Part shown: piece by piece, positions 1-9,497 of the stretch
Numbering within the stretch: position 1 is the stretch's first letter
How the letters are laid out: each line of letters starts with the position of its first letter
Origin: Pseudogracilibacillus auburnensis
GTDB lineage: Bacteria; Bacillota; Bacilli; Bacillales; Amphibacillaceae
Direction of reading: 5' to 3'
Assembly: GCF_003201975.1 (NCBI RefSeq)
Contig: NZ_QJJQ01000002.1
Coordinates: 214,723-278,722 of the forward strand
DNA: 64,000 nt
Position numbers and translations under genes: made by a program
Notes under the pieces: generated by a model
The model's input: the letters and a program-made list of their open reading frames with translations, nothing else
The model's database searches: none
Told to the model about the DNA's origin: nothing

Positions 1-593
1 TCGCTAAATACTTCTTTCGTTTCGGCATCTTCAAGCGAGATCGTTACTTTTTCTTTTTCAATGTCTTTCCCATTGAAGACTTGATAAAATAAACTGCTCA
101 CTCCTAAGGAGAGTGTGACAAATCCATCAAAACTATTTTCAAACATTTCCTGATCGACAACCATATTTATCTTCGTAAAGTCATCATTGTATGTAATATC
201 GTGAATGGAGGCGAATTCTTCATCTTCTGCAACCTCAGTAATCATGTTTGTTAAGTCGTCTTTCATTTCCGCTAACAATTCTTTATGTTCTTTTTTGGTC
301 ATCTTTACCGTATAAGAACCGTCATCATTTTGCGTTATATCCGAAACTTCTTCCCCCATTTCTGCCTCGATTTCCGCAAGCTCTTCTTCTCCAAATAAGG
401 AAGTTGGAAGTGTTATTTCTACATTAAATAGTCCTTTCTCAACTTCAATTCCACCTTCTTCTTCTGTGTCTTCCGCATCTTCTGTCGCTTCCGCTTCTTT
501 CCCTTCAGAATCATTCGCCGTTTCCTCTTTTGGTGAAGAACAACCAACAAATAGTATGGCAGTAAGCATCAAAATTAAAAAACGTTTCATCAT
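1..593 (-). CDS. Lipoprotein, C-terminus beyond window edge
   Basis: Partial gene on the minus strand that runs off the left edge; 197 codons are visible. It starts at ATG 593 (a second ATG follows at 590) behind a GGGG-type ribosome site about 9 nt upstream. The first 18 residues are a lipoprotein signal with lipobox F-V-G-C (Cys18), followed by an acidic low-complexity linker rich in E, D and A and then a mixed alpha/beta region. It would be exported and lipid-anchored outside the membrane. I do not recognise the family beyond secreted Bacillus lipoproteins; the function is unknown. Confidence 0.75.
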   Translation of the reverse strand, partial: MMKRFLILMLTAILFVGCSSPKEETANDSEGKEAEATEDAEDTEEEGGIEVEKGLFNVEITLPTSLFGEEELAEIEAEMGEEVSDITQNDDGSYTVKMTKKEHKELLAEMKDDLTNMITEVAEDEEFASIHDITYNDDFTKINMVVDQEMFENSFDGFVTLSLGVSSLFYQVFNGKDIEKEKVTISLEDAETKEVFS

Positions 594-1465
594 GTAAACT
601 ATCCCCTTTTTTTTTTTTTATAGATATGCGTTGCGCGTATCTTCTACCGTTACTATACAGGAGCAACAATCCTATTCAAAGAGGAAATATGATTGATTTA
701 CATTTTTTTGCACTTATAGTGATAAAAGTATGACATTTTATTTACAATTTAATATTCGATCTCCAAATCTATTAAATAAATATCAGGTTTTGCCTGATCC
801 TCCTTGTAAATCAATGATCATATTTGTTCCTCTATTAGAAGTTTCATCAAAGGGCACGGCAAAAGAAACGTGAAGAAAAACATAGGACCGTCCGGATTGT
901 TCATATTTCTTCTGCCTGTGCAAGATATGTCATTTCTCCGTATACCTCTCTTGAAAGTTATCCACATTAACTAATTGTGAATAATATTCAGCCACTTCTC
1001 CTTGCGATAATGTATAATAATGAAGTCCCTTCATCTTCCTTATCAGTAATTCCCTCAGAAAAAACACTCTATTATCTTTTTTCATGACTTCGTTATCTTG
1101 AAACGTTAATCAATCGTATAAATGTCATGAATGCAGGATTTGTTTCAGTCGAAAACCGAACTCATAAACGGTATCTTTTTTCGTACAATTACACGACGAA
1201 ACAAGTAGAACATAAATAAACGATTTTTCACGATCTCCCCACTCTCCCCTGCCCTATCATTTCCTTCCTCCTTGTAAAAAGCAGATCCTTTTGCAAACCA
1301 TTTGCTGTTAATCTGAATTCATTTTTTCTATTTCCGCTTACTTTTTTATTCTTTTCTCGCTTATGTTTTGTCACTTATTCATTTATTTATGCTAATATAA
1401 TTTTAAATAGGCTTCATCATGAATCCTTTAAGGATTTTGGTCGTAAGTTTTTATAGGGAGATCGG
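594..1465. other. Intergenic region, mostly decayed
   Basis: 872 bases without an intact gene. It contains an A/T homopolymer just upstream of the lipoprotein gene, a minus-strand coding remnant (783-1085) and, next to the kinase gene, a promoter-like TTGTCA (1368-1373) with a TGCTAATAT extended -10 (1391-1398). The 19-nt spacer is long, so that promoter is only a weak candidate. Nothing else stands out. Confidence 0.5.
783..1085 (-). pseudogene. Decayed coding remnant, family unknown
   Basis: One minus-strand frame reads from ATG 1085 for 51 codons to a TGA at 932-930, then stays open in the same frame for another 48 codons to a TGA at 785-783. Long uninterrupted same-frame reading around one stop suggests an inactivated gene rather than noise. 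No convincing ribosome site precedes the ATG. I do not recognise the product. Confidence 0.3.
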
Positions 1466-2635
1466 GTGATACGTGTGAAATCGTTTTTCGTATGGTTAAC
1501 ATTTTATTTAGTCGTTTGGGGGGCTTCCATCTTCCCTTTATTCGAGGATTTAGATCAGCATATATGGCGGTTATTAGGTGTTGCATTTTTCTTTTCTTTG
1601 TTTTTTATTACACCTCTTTTCAAAGAAAATAGACAGTATTTAACCATTTCATTTTGTTTACAAATAGGCATCGTAGCTTTCATTTTTTTCCCTATTGAAA
1701 CGTATAACGTTAATCAGTTCGTTTTATTCATTTTCGTACTCCTTATGGCCGAAGCAACAGAGCGGTTACCTGTTAAACAAATGGTGATCGTACACCTGCT
1801 CAGTTTCTTAGCCATCATGGTGACCTTCATATTTGGTTCTGTTTCCCTCATGACTTTCCTGTTTAATATCTTTTTCATCATTATCGTATTAGCAGGGTTC
1901 ATTTTTTACAAAAGTAGATATGTACGATATCAATACCTTTTATCTCAGTATGAGAAGTTATCTAGTGAATTCCGGACGCTCAAAAGAAGGATAGTCCGGG
2001 ACGAAGAAAGCGCGAGACAAGAAGAACGCCATATGATTGGGCAAGAAATTCATGATTCAGTCGGACATAAACTAACTTCCCTTATCATGCAATTAGAAGC
2101 ATACAGAATCCAATTAGAAACGAAAGATAGTCCGCATGTTGATCGTCTGAAAAAATTAGCGGATGAAAGTTTGGAAGAAACACGTCGTGCAGTGAAAACA
2201 TATAAACAAAAAGAAGTTGGTGGATTACAAGGGGTGATGCGACTTATACGAAAATTAGAACTAGAAAGCTTTATTCGCGTTCATTTTTCCGTTAACCATG
2301 GAGCGTTTGCCGCGCCACTCACTGGTGAACAATCTTTTACGATATATCGTGCCGTTCAAGAAGGATTAACGAATATGATGAAACATAGTAAAACAAGAGA
2401 AGCCCAAATTACCTTTGATGCACCTGGAGGAAGCATTTTTCGGTTTGAAATGACGAATCCGGTTAAACATACCCACAATATCAAAGAAGGTTATGGCCTT
2501 ATTTCCATGCGGGAACGATTGGAAAAGCTGGGTGGCGGTTTAGAAACCCAACGTCATGAAAAACAATTTATTTTACGGGGATGGGTAAGATTAAAAGAAC
2601 GGGGGGATCGTCATGATTCGAGTGCTTCTAGCTGA
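1466..2635 (+). CDS. Sensor histidine kinase, LnrJ/YfiJ-like
   Basis: 389-residue membrane sensor kinase of the NarL/LiaS-type (HisKA_3) class. Residues about 8-150 form roughly six membrane helices with almost no extracellular loop, followed by a short coiled coil. The dimerisation helix carries the phospho-acceptor His196 in E-I-H-D-S-V-G. The ATPase domain shows an N box around Asn303 and a G box G-Y-G-L-I-S-M near 342-348. The start is GTG 1466 behind AGGGAG (1455-1460). Its 3' end overlaps the response regulator by 23 bases. Gene order kinase, regulator, ATPase, permease, permease matches the B. subtilis lnrJKLMN (yfiJKLMN) operon, whose kinase senses membrane-active polyenes such as linearmycin. 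That specific ligand is inferred. Confidence 0.85.
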   Translation: MIRVKSFFVWLTFYLVVWGASIFPLFEDLDQHIWRLLGVAFFFSLFFITPLFKENRQYLTISFCLQIGIVAFIFFPIETYNVNQFVLFIFVLLMAEATERLPVKQMVIVHLLSFLAIMVTFIFGSVSLMTFLFNIFFIIIVLAGFIFYKSRYVRYQYLLSQYEKLSSEFRTLKRRIVRDEESARQEERHMIGQEIHDSVGHKLTSLIMQLEAYRIQLETKDSPHVDRLKKLADESLEETRRAVKTYKQKEVGGLQGVMRLIRKLELESFIRVHFSVNHGAFAAPLTGEQSFTIYRAVQEGLTNMMKHSKTREAQITFDAPGGSIFRFEMTNPVKHTHNIKEGYGLISMRERLEKLGGGLETQRHEKQFILRGWVRLKERGDRHDSSASS

Positions 2636-3257
2636 AGACCAAATGATGGTTCGCCAAGGCTTAAAAGTGATGATTGAATCTGATCCAGAAATAAAAATAA
2701 CTGGCGAAGCAGATGATGGTAAAGCAGCAATTAAACTTTGTGAACAACATATATATGACATTGTTATCTTAGATATTCGCATGCCTGTGATGGATGGGAT
2801 TGAAGCAGCGAAAATTATTCGGGAACGATGGCCATCGGTAAAAATATTGATGCTAACTACATTTGACAATGATCAATATGTGTTAGAATCACTCAAGTTA
2901 GGTGTCAATGGCTATTTGCTTAAGAGCGGGGATACAGCATCACTCATTCGCTCTATCAAAAGTGCTTTATCTGGTGGCTTATCGATTGAAGATCAAGTAG
3001 CAGCCAAAGTGATGCCGACTTTGTTGCATCAACAATCACCACCAAAAAAGGTCGATGAGCGTTTAACCCCACGTGAAAGAGCGATTTTAACATGTATCGG
3101 TGAAGGATTAAGCAATCAAGAAATTGCTAATCGTCACGGACTTTCTGTTGGTACGATTAAGAATAATACGAGTAACATATTAAATAAGCTTGAATTACGT
3201 GACCGAACACAATTAGCCATTTATGCCATTCGCCACCGTCTCGTTGATATAGAATGA
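2613..3257 (+). CDS. Response regulator, LnrK/YfiK-like
   Basis: 214-residue NarL/FixJ-family response regulator and partner of the upstream kinase. The receiver domain has the acidic pocket (Glu8, Asp9), phospho-acceptor Asp54 in V-I-L-D-I-R-M-P, Thr82 and Lys104. Residues about 150-212 are a LuxR-type helix-turn-helix. The ATG lies inside the kinase gene (23-base overlap) behind GGGGG, so the two are translationally coupled. By analogy with LnrK it should activate the downstream ABC transporter genes, which lie beyond a terminator-like hairpin at 3430. No operator could be identified by eye. Confidence 0.87.
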   Translation: MIRVLLAEDQMMVRQGLKVMIESDPEIKITGEADDGKAAIKLCEQHIYDIVILDIRMPVMDGIEAAKIIRERWPSVKILMLTTFDNDQYVLESLKLGVNGYLLKSGDTASLIRSIKSALSGGLSIEDQVAAKVMPTLLHQQSPPKKVDERLTPRERAILTCIGEGLSNQEIANRHGLSVGTIKNNTSNILNKLELRDRTQLAIYAIRHRLVDIE

Positions 3258-3429
3258 AGACAACGATTCCGATGCACAACAAGACTTGGTAGGAAAAACG
3301 TTACGACAATGCTTTTGGTTGGGCCGAGCGAAAAGCGTTTGACATTGACAACGCTAGGACGTCCTGTCCATGGAAAATAGTTATTTTATAAATAAAATGA
3401 CGAAAGTAACTGTTTTCTGTTGCTTCATG

Positions 3430-3459
3430 ACTAGAGTCAGTATCGGCTCTAGTTTTTTT
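3430..3459 (+). terminator. Rho-independent terminator after the two-component genes
   Basis: A 9-bp stem with one G-T pair (3430-3438 with 3445-3453), loop AGTATC, then a run of T to 3459. It separates the regulator from the ABC genes, so the transporter probably has its own regulated promoter or is reached by read-through. Confidence 0.75.
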
Positions 3460-3503
3460 CATTTATTCTTATAGATACATCAAATCAAAAGGAGTTTTCA
3501 TGT

Positions 3504-4436
3504 ATGATTGAAACCATTCAATTAAGTAAAGTGTATAAAGATAAAACGGTTGTCAACGATGTTAATCTGTATTTAGATCAAGGAGAATCTGTCGGATTAC
3601 TCGGACCAAATGGAGCGGGAAAATCAACGACGATTTCGATGATTTCATCCTTATTGAAGCCAACATCCGGTGATGTGAAATTAAATGGAAAGAGTGTGAT
3701 CAACGATCCGAGTGATTTAAGAAAAGTACTCGGTGTCGTCCCCCAAGAGATTGCCCTATACCAAGAACTATCTGCCTATGAAAATTTAAAATTTTTCGGA
3801 CGGATTTATCAGGTGCCGAAAGATCAACTGGAATCACGTATTCAAGAAACACTAGAAATGGTTGGTCTTAAAGATCGACAAAAAGATATGATCAAAACGT
3901 TTTCAGGTGGAATGAAACGTCGGGTCAATATTGCGACTGCTTTATTACACAATCCGAAAGTTTTAATTCTTGATGAGCCAACAGTCGGTATTGATCCACA
4001 ATCGCGTAATTATATTTTAGAAATGGTTCGCCAATTAAACGAGCAAAGTGGAACAACCGTCCTTTACACAAGTCATTATATGGAGGAAGTCGAGCAACTT
4101 TGTCATCGTGTCTACATTATGGATCATGGAAGAGTGATCGCTTCTGGCAACCAATCGGAACTGTTAAGTATTCTTTCTAATGAAGATACGATTAAAGTTC
4201 AACTCAATCAAATGAGCGAAGATTTTTTACAAGCAATACAAGACATCGACATTGTTCGTCAAGTTGAGGAAACAGGAGATGGTATCAAAATCATCGCCAA
4301 AAAATCGAGAAATATTATTAGTGATCTCGTTAAACTGGCAGACAAAGAAAACATTCAAATCCTCAACTTCCAAATGGAAAATCCAAGTCTTGAGGATATT
4401 TTCCTCCATTTAACTGGTCGGACATTAAGAGATTAG
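3504..4436 (+). CDS. ABC transporter ATP-binding protein, LnrL/YfiL-like
   Basis: 310-residue cytoplasmic ATPase. Walker A G-P-N-G-A-G-K-S-T is at 34-42, signature F-S-G-G-M near 133-137, Walker B L-I-L-D-E-P around Asp157/Glu158, and the switch His191. The C-terminal 90 residues are the extension usual in DrrA/LnrL-type drug exporters. ATG 3504 follows AAAGGAG (3490-3496) at good spacing. It drives the two ABC-2 permeases that follow 11 bp downstream. Length and gene order match LnrL of the B. subtilis linearmycin-resistance exporter; the actual substrate here is unknown. Confidence 0.88.
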   Translation: MIETIQLSKVYKDKTVVNDVNLYLDQGESVGLLGPNGAGKSTTISMISSLLKPTSGDVKLNGKSVINDPSDLRKVLGVVPQEIALYQELSAYENLKFFGRIYQVPKDQLESRIQETLEMVGLKDRQKDMIKTFSGGMKRRVNIATALLHNPKVLILDEPTVGIDPQSRNYILEMVRQLNEQSGTTVLYTSHYMEEVEQLCHRVYIMDHGRVIASGNQSELLSILSNEDTIKVQLNQMSEDFLQAIQDIDIVRQVEETGDGIKIIAKKSRNIISDLVKLADKENIQILNFQMENPSLEDIFLHLTGRTLRD

Positions 4437-4447
4437 GAGGAGCCTAT

Positions 4448-5725
4448 ATGCTGACATTTTTAATGAAAGATTTACTATTATTTTGGCGCGACCGTAAAGA
4501 AGTTATCATTGTGATCCTTTTACCACTTGTATTAGTTGTCGTTCTCAGTGTCGCGATGTCCGGATTATTTGATGGAAATTTAAATGAGAATTACGAATTA
4601 TCTTTAGGTGTAGTCAATGAAGATAACCAAGAAGAAGCAATCACAGATTTTGAGGCATTAGTCAACCAATCGCAACAAATTCCTGAAGAACTAAAACAAG
4701 AACTTCTATTACACGTTCAAGCAGCACCACCCGTGGAGTTGTTAACCGACTCTTTAACTAGCCCTGATGTAGAGAGTTGGATTACCGTTCAAACGATGTC
4801 AAGAAGTGAAGCAGAACAAAGTGTTGACAATGGTGATTTGAACGCCATGCTCGTCATTCCAGAAAATTATACAGCACAATTATTAACAAACATCTACCTC
4901 GATCAAGGAACCGAACCTTCGTTAACTTTTTTAGCAAAGGAAACAGCAGTTGAAGTGGATATGGTTTATGATGTAATCCAAAATTTCTTAGATCAAATGA
5001 ACTTACATTATGCTCTATCCACATCAGGTGAGGACATAGATATCACTCACGTCGAACTGCCTGAAGGTGGCACGGAAAACATGGAAGACAATCAATCTTT
5101 TACCTTTACGATGAATCAATATTTTGCATTTTCGATGGGTACTTTGTTTGTATTGTTTATGACCAGTACAGTCGCGAGTCGAACTGGGATTGAGAAACGG
5201 GAGCATACGTTTAATCGAATCGCCTTAACGAATACACCAGCACTGCACTTTTTATTCGGCAAAACAGTTGCAACCTTTATCCTTTCCTGGCTACAAATCA
5301 TGTTCGTTTTTATTGGCTCACATCTTATTTTAGGTGTTTTTGAAGATCGATCTTTTACGTTTTGGATTGGGTTAATCGTCGTGGCGTCGATGTATTCCCT
5401 TGCTATTGCAGGAGTGTCATCGATTCTGACATCGATCTCATTACGACTGAAAAATCCTGATGCTGTTGATGGTATTTTTATGATCATTATTATGCTTTTT
5501 GGTATCATCGGTGGCAGCTTTGTACCAATCTATATATTGCCGAACTGGCTCCAACAAATTGGCGAATGGACCCCAAATGGTCTGACACTTGCTACATTAA
5601 TTGAGTGGTTCCAATTTGAAGATGTATCTATGCTATTGATACCTATGATCGTTTTACTCGTTATCACTTTCATTACGATCATCCTCAGTATCTTCTTATA
5701 TCCTAAAAGGGGGGAATTCTCATGA
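4448..5725 (+). CDS. ABC-2 type permease, LnrM/YfiM-like
   Basis: 425-residue membrane subunit. One N-terminal helix (about 15-40) is followed by a long extracytoplasmic domain (about 40-220) and five or six C-terminal helices (about 225-420), the topology of ABC-2 exporters of the YhgE/DrrB/LnrM kind. A GGAGG ribosome site (4437-4441) precedes ATG 4448. The stop overlaps the next permease start as ATGA, which indicates translational coupling and a heterodimeric membrane pore. Confidence 0.85.
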   Translation: MLTFLMKDLLLFWRDRKEVIIVILLPLVLVVVLSVAMSGLFDGNLNENYELSLGVVNEDNQEEAITDFEALVNQSQQIPEELKQELLLHVQAAPPVELLTDSLTSPDVESWITVQTMSRSEAEQSVDNGDLNAMLVIPENYTAQLLTNIYLDQGTEPSLTFLAKETAVEVDMVYDVIQNFLDQMNLHYALSTSGEDIDITHVELPEGGTENMEDNQSFTFTMNQYFAFSMGTLFVLFMTSTVASRTGIEKREHTFNRIALTNTPALHFLFGKTVATFILSWLQIMFVFIGSHLILGVFEDRSFTFWIGLIVVASMYSLAIAGVSSILTSISLRLKNPDAVDGIFMIIIMLFGIIGGSFVPIYILPNWLQQIGEWTPNGLTLATLIEWFQFEDVSMLLIPMIVLLVITFITIILSIFLYPKRGEFS

Positions 5726-6822
5726 TTCCAATTTTTTTAGCACAGTTAGCGAAAGAGCGTCGTAACCCACTGCTGATCATCTTATTTATTGTCGCTAGTG
5801 TCGGGGCAACGGTCTTTTTTACAGATGGAACAAAAGCCCCGACAACAATAGCCATTTTTAGTGAGGGAGAAAACGCACAAACCATTGAGGAAAAATGGGA
5901 ACCCTTATTAAATGAACAAGGCGATATTCGTTTCGTTATTACTGACTCTGAAACAGCAAGAGAGGATGTCCAACAGGGGCGATCAGATCTGGCAGTTAAA
6001 TTATTGGAGCATGATTATCAACTGATTACGTCATCCAATTTACCGACCATCCAATACATGGATCAACATGTAAGAAAAGTTTTTGAAAAAGAAGCATTCA
6101 TCGAAGCAGCCACTTCAAACTCGAATGATCCAACTGCATTGAGAATAGAAATGGAAGAAAAATTGGATAGTCCAGTCCTGAAAATGGACGTTACCTCTAT
6201 TAATGGTAATGAACTTTCCAGTTATAATATGGGAACCCAATTAATGTTCGCGTTCACCTTGTTAGTAGCGATGTTTATTATCGGATTTAGAGTCAACAAT
6301 GTTTTGAAAGATAAAGTGTATGGTTTATGGGATCGAATGATTTTATCACCTGTTTCAAAAACTGGTATGTATACAGGCTATATCTCTTATGCTTTCTTTA
6401 TCGGCTTTGTTCAAACGTTCATCGTTCTACTCGTCTTTAAATATATTTTAAACTATGACCTTGGGAATCGTTTGGATCTACTAGTTGTCATTATCGCTTT
6501 TTTCACTTTCAGTATGGTGAGTGTTGCCACATTATTAACGGGGCTTTTGAGGAAACCTGAACATTTTTATGCGATTTATCCATCCGTCATCCCAATGATT
6601 CCATTAGTCAGTGGGGCTTATATGATGCCTGGAACAATTACCAATCCCATCTTGACATTTGTCGGAGACCTTTTCCCACTTTCTCATGCAATGGATGCTA
6701 TCTTAGATGTTGTCATGTATGATGCTACTTGGCAAGATATCATACAACCACTTGTATTGATGGCTCTCATTGGAGTTATTGCCATGGGAATTGGGATTAA
6801 TCTTGTTGAACGTAGAAGTTGA
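5722..6822 (+). CDS. ABC-2 type permease, LnrN/YfiN-like
   Basis: 366-residue second permease with the same topology as its neighbour: an N-terminal helix (about 20-38), an extracytoplasmic domain, then a cluster of helices from about residue 165 to the end. It overlaps the previous gene by ATGA and has GGGG upstream within it. Together with 3504-5725 it forms a complete exporter of the LnrLMN type, controlled by the kinase/regulator pair in front. Confidence 0.85.
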   Translation: MIPIFLAQLAKERRNPLLIILFIVASVGATVFFTDGTKAPTTIAIFSEGENAQTIEEKWEPLLNEQGDIRFVITDSETAREDVQQGRSDLAVKLLEHDYQLITSSNLPTIQYMDQHVRKVFEKEAFIEAATSNSNDPTALRIEMEEKLDSPVLKMDVTSINGNELSSYNMGTQLMFAFTLLVAMFIIGFRVNNVLKDKVYGLWDRMILSPVSKTGMYTGYISYAFFIGFVQTFIVLLVFKYILNYDLGNRLDLLVVIIAFFTFSMVSVATLLTGLLRKPEHFYAIYPSVIPMIPLVSGAYMMPGTITNPILTFVGDLFPLSHAMDAILDVVMYDATWQDIIQPLVLMALIGVIAMGIGINLVERRS

Positions 6823-7076
6823 AGATAGTATAAGTGGCGAAAATATTTAAAAGGATGGGAGGAAGCAAAAATATGGCTTTGAAGAATAGCAATTATGGTA
6901 ATTAATGATTATGTGATTATTTTTAATAAGCTACAGCTACATTAAATAGGACATACAATTTACAGTTGTTTTAAGTACTTTACTATTCGTCAAAATATTA
7001 TAAGGGCTTACGTGGGTTAACTTTATCCGAAAATAAAAATAGCTTTATTCGGCACTAGGTAATCCCACCATAAAAT

Positions 7077-7112
7077 AAACCTTGAAAGGCATTTAGCCAA
7101 TCAAGGTTTTTT
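7077..7112. terminator. Bidirectional terminator
   Basis: Stem CCTTGA (7080-7085) with TCAAGG (7101-7106), extended by three A-T pairs, with an inner GGC/GCC pairing and T runs on both strands. It sits directly after the minus-strand immunity gene and about 250 bases after the permease gene, so it can end both transcripts. Confidence 0.7.
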
Positions 7113-7118
7113 CAAATT

Positions 7119-7595
7119 CTATATTTCTTGCTTAACCAAATCTAATAAAAAATCACCAAAATCATTAGCAATTATTTCATAGGTTTGATTTTCCAAGTCA
7201 ACTCCAGGCACAAAAGATACTACATTCGGTTCCCCATTATCATCTGATTGATTAAAGTCTAAACAAAATAGTTCGTCACTCCCAGTATCATATATAACTA
7301 GAAGGTTAACAGGTAGATTAATTTCTTTTCGTTCTGTTAAAGTGGACCATATAGCGTCCGGAACTGATGAATTTTCAAAATCGGCATTAATAATCCCGTA
7401 AATCTCTTGGGCTCCGAAATTACCTGCTCCAAATGTCTGTAAATAATCTAAATATAAACCAGTAAACTTTAATCCTAACTTTTCTTCTGCCAAACTTATT
7501 AATCCATCTGGATGACCACCCACAAAATCAGCAATCTCTTCTTCATTCAAAATTATTTCCTTTGCTTTTTGATAAGTATCTTTACTCATTTTCAT
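7119..7595 (-). CDS. SUKH (SMI1/KNR4) family immunity protein
   Basis: 158-residue acidic, soluble protein with the SMI1/KNR4 pattern: a short helix, L-G-L-K-F-T-G-L-Y-L-D-Y-L, then F-G-A-G and E-I-Y-G-I, and a C-terminal F-G-D-F. SUKH proteins are common immunity proteins to nuclease-type polymorphic toxins. It lies 15 bp downstream of the LHH nuclease reading frame on the same strand, the usual toxin-then-immunity order. Most likely it neutralises that nuclease in the cytoplasm. Unlike the toxin gene, it is intact. Confidence 0.85.
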   Translation of the reverse strand: MKMSKDTYQKAKEIILNEEEIADFVGGHPDGLISLAEEKLGLKFTGLYLDYLQTFGAGNFGAQEIYGIINADFENSSVPDAIWSTLTERKEINLPVNLLVIYDTGSDELFCLDFNQSDDNGEPNVVSFVPGVDLENQTYEIIANDFGDFLLDLVKQEI

Positions 7596-7609
7596 CCCCC
7601 ATTTTCACA

Positions 7610-9191
7610 TTAGAAGTCATTGGCTCTATTTTTCCAGTATTCGGTTCTCCATTTATTAAATTCAGACCTATTTATGCCAGAAGGTATAGTATTAGGATTG
7701 ATGTGAATTACAGAACTATTATCTTTATGAAACGTCTGAGTAACCTCAGCTATCGAACTTTCATTTCTTTGTGTCATGTGATGAAGGTTTATAGACTTTC
7801 CATCTGAACCAAGTGGAGCTAATCCCTTCTTCATTCTCTCAAGATTAGTTCTCCCACGTGCGTCTTTCATATTTGGATTAATAATATCATCTCTTTGGTA
7901 AACTTTCACGTTTTTAAATTGGGTGGTTTTATTCCAATATTTATAACCATTATCTGTACCCTTACCTAACTTATTCAACCCACCCCCAACATCATTCAAT
8001 GATTTATATAATGGTTTTCCTAACTTAAACGGATTTGGAAATAAAAAGATACCTGCAATAACTTTTTCAGCTACGGTTGAATCTGAATCAGATAATGTGA
8101 TAATCTCATCAATCGGGCTAATAACGTGATATACAATATAACCTCCCCATATAACACATTCCCTATTAAGGGTAGCCCTTCCATCGTTCCAGCATATGGA
8201 GAATTGCCTCCCATTACTTTTCTTCGATCTTGATATGTGATTGGACCATAATCAGGATTTTCATAACCCGCAAATGGATTCCCTCCAGAATTCGGCTCCA
8301 AATTATGTAAGTATTTACGAAGTGCATCTTCTTCTTTAGTAAGTTTATTTTCTTCAGATAAATCTTGATATTCCTTCGTTTCTTTTAATTTGTCAAGATC
8401 AGAGGCAGTGACAGGATGATTCCTGTACAGCACTGGAAGCATTTTGTCTGGATGTAAGAAAAAAATAAGTGGTTCAATGGTAGAAAGGATATTTACAAAT
8501 TTTATAAAGCCATCTTCTACAGGATTGACCTTTCCAACTAATTCATTGAAGGCACCACTGTCCCGAAGTTGATTCGGATTAAAATCAAGAACCGTTATAT
8601 CTCCATTATGAAGCATACTTCCGATTTCTTCTACATAGTTTTTCATCTTTTCAGTCTTACACAACATGCGATCCAATGCATTTGACTGAGCATGATCCAA
8701 TTCATGTAAATTTTCTATCGTTGTCTTAGTCTTTTTCTTTGCCTCCTGTACTTTTTGGATTAACTCAATTTCATTCAATTTCGGCAAGGAAACAATATCT
8801 TGCACTTCATATATTTTTTTGTTCACTTCATCGGTAATTCCTTGCGTTACGTCTACCAACTTATTTAACTTTTGCTCAATGTCTGATTCTAAAAAGTTTT
8901 GTTCAATGAAACCGTCTGATTCTGGCTCATATGAATGAATTGCTTCTTGCATCTCCACTAAGGTTTTCTTATAATCCTGCAAGACTTCTGTCATATAAAG
9001 TAAGAAAGGTTTGTGACAAGTTGCATAAAACATTCGGATCGATTCAGCAGCTTTGCCTTTAAAGGAACTTTCGAGTGAAATAACTCCTTCTATAGCTTTT
9101 TGTATTGTTTCAACTTGTTCATTGCAAGCTTGTATATTTTTTTTGTCCCATCAATCCCTTTATCCAATGCATGTACATCTAAGGTTTTCAT
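7610..9191 (-). pseudogene. LXG polymorphic toxin with LHH nuclease tip, two frameshifts
   Basis: Reads as an LXG toxin of about 527 residues split over three frames. The N-terminus starts at ATG 9191 (GGAGG upstream) with the start of an LXG domain; the frame breaks at an A8 run near 9138-9145, where nine A would restore it. The second piece (to about 8135) carries the rest of the LXG helices and the glycine/proline-rich linker. Here a G4 run (about 8144-8147) would need a fifth G. The last piece ends in an HNH/EndoVII-type nuclease tip with L-H-H near Q and the I-H-I-N-P-N-T-I-P-S-G-I motif (LHH family). LXG toxins are exported by type VII secretion; no secretion apparatus is encoded in this window. 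Toxicity is probably lost unless these are sequencing errors. Confidence 0.8.
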
Positions 9192-9215
9192 TTATACCTC
9201 CTAGCATAACGTGAA

Positions 9216-9497
9216 CTATTTTAATGATTGGATTTCCGTGGCGATATTTTCTTCCGTTTCTTTTAAAACATCAACAGATTTTCTCGTTTTTTCTTCACTA
9301 TTTAATAGCAACGTTTGATACATTTCTAAAACATTTGTAAATGCATCATTAAGTTGGTTACACTTATCGACCATTTCAAGTTTGCATTTTCCTTGAATGG
9401 TAGTTGAAAAACTTGTCTCCATCGATTGAATCGAATTTTTTAGATCATTCAAAACGTTCTCCACATCAGCTTCGATTACTTTAATTTCTGTACTCAC
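9216..9497 (-). CDS. LXG-associated helical protein, YwqI/DUF5344-like
   Basis: 93-residue all-helical protein in the position and size of YwqI-type partners of LXG toxins, which bind the LXG domain and help target the toxin to the type VII secretion machine. It starts at GTG 9497, directly abutting the stop of the upstream gene, so the two are coupled. It ends 24 bp before the toxin start. No signal peptide or membrane segment. Confidence 0.75.
   Translation of the reverse strand: MSTEIKVIEADVENVLNDLKNSIQSMETSFSTTIQGKCKLEMVDKCNQLNDAFTNVLEMYQTLLLNSEEKTRKSVDVLKETEENIATEIQSLK

Noticed and set aside
3331-3373. Promoter with tandem TTGACA for the LnrL-like gene
   Set aside because: Two TTGACA words lie at 3339-3344 and 3345-3350, but no -10 occurs at 16-18 bp from either.
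7562-7807. 81-codon plus-strand frame
   Set aside because: Antisense to the LHH nuclease and SUKH genes; no ribosome site.
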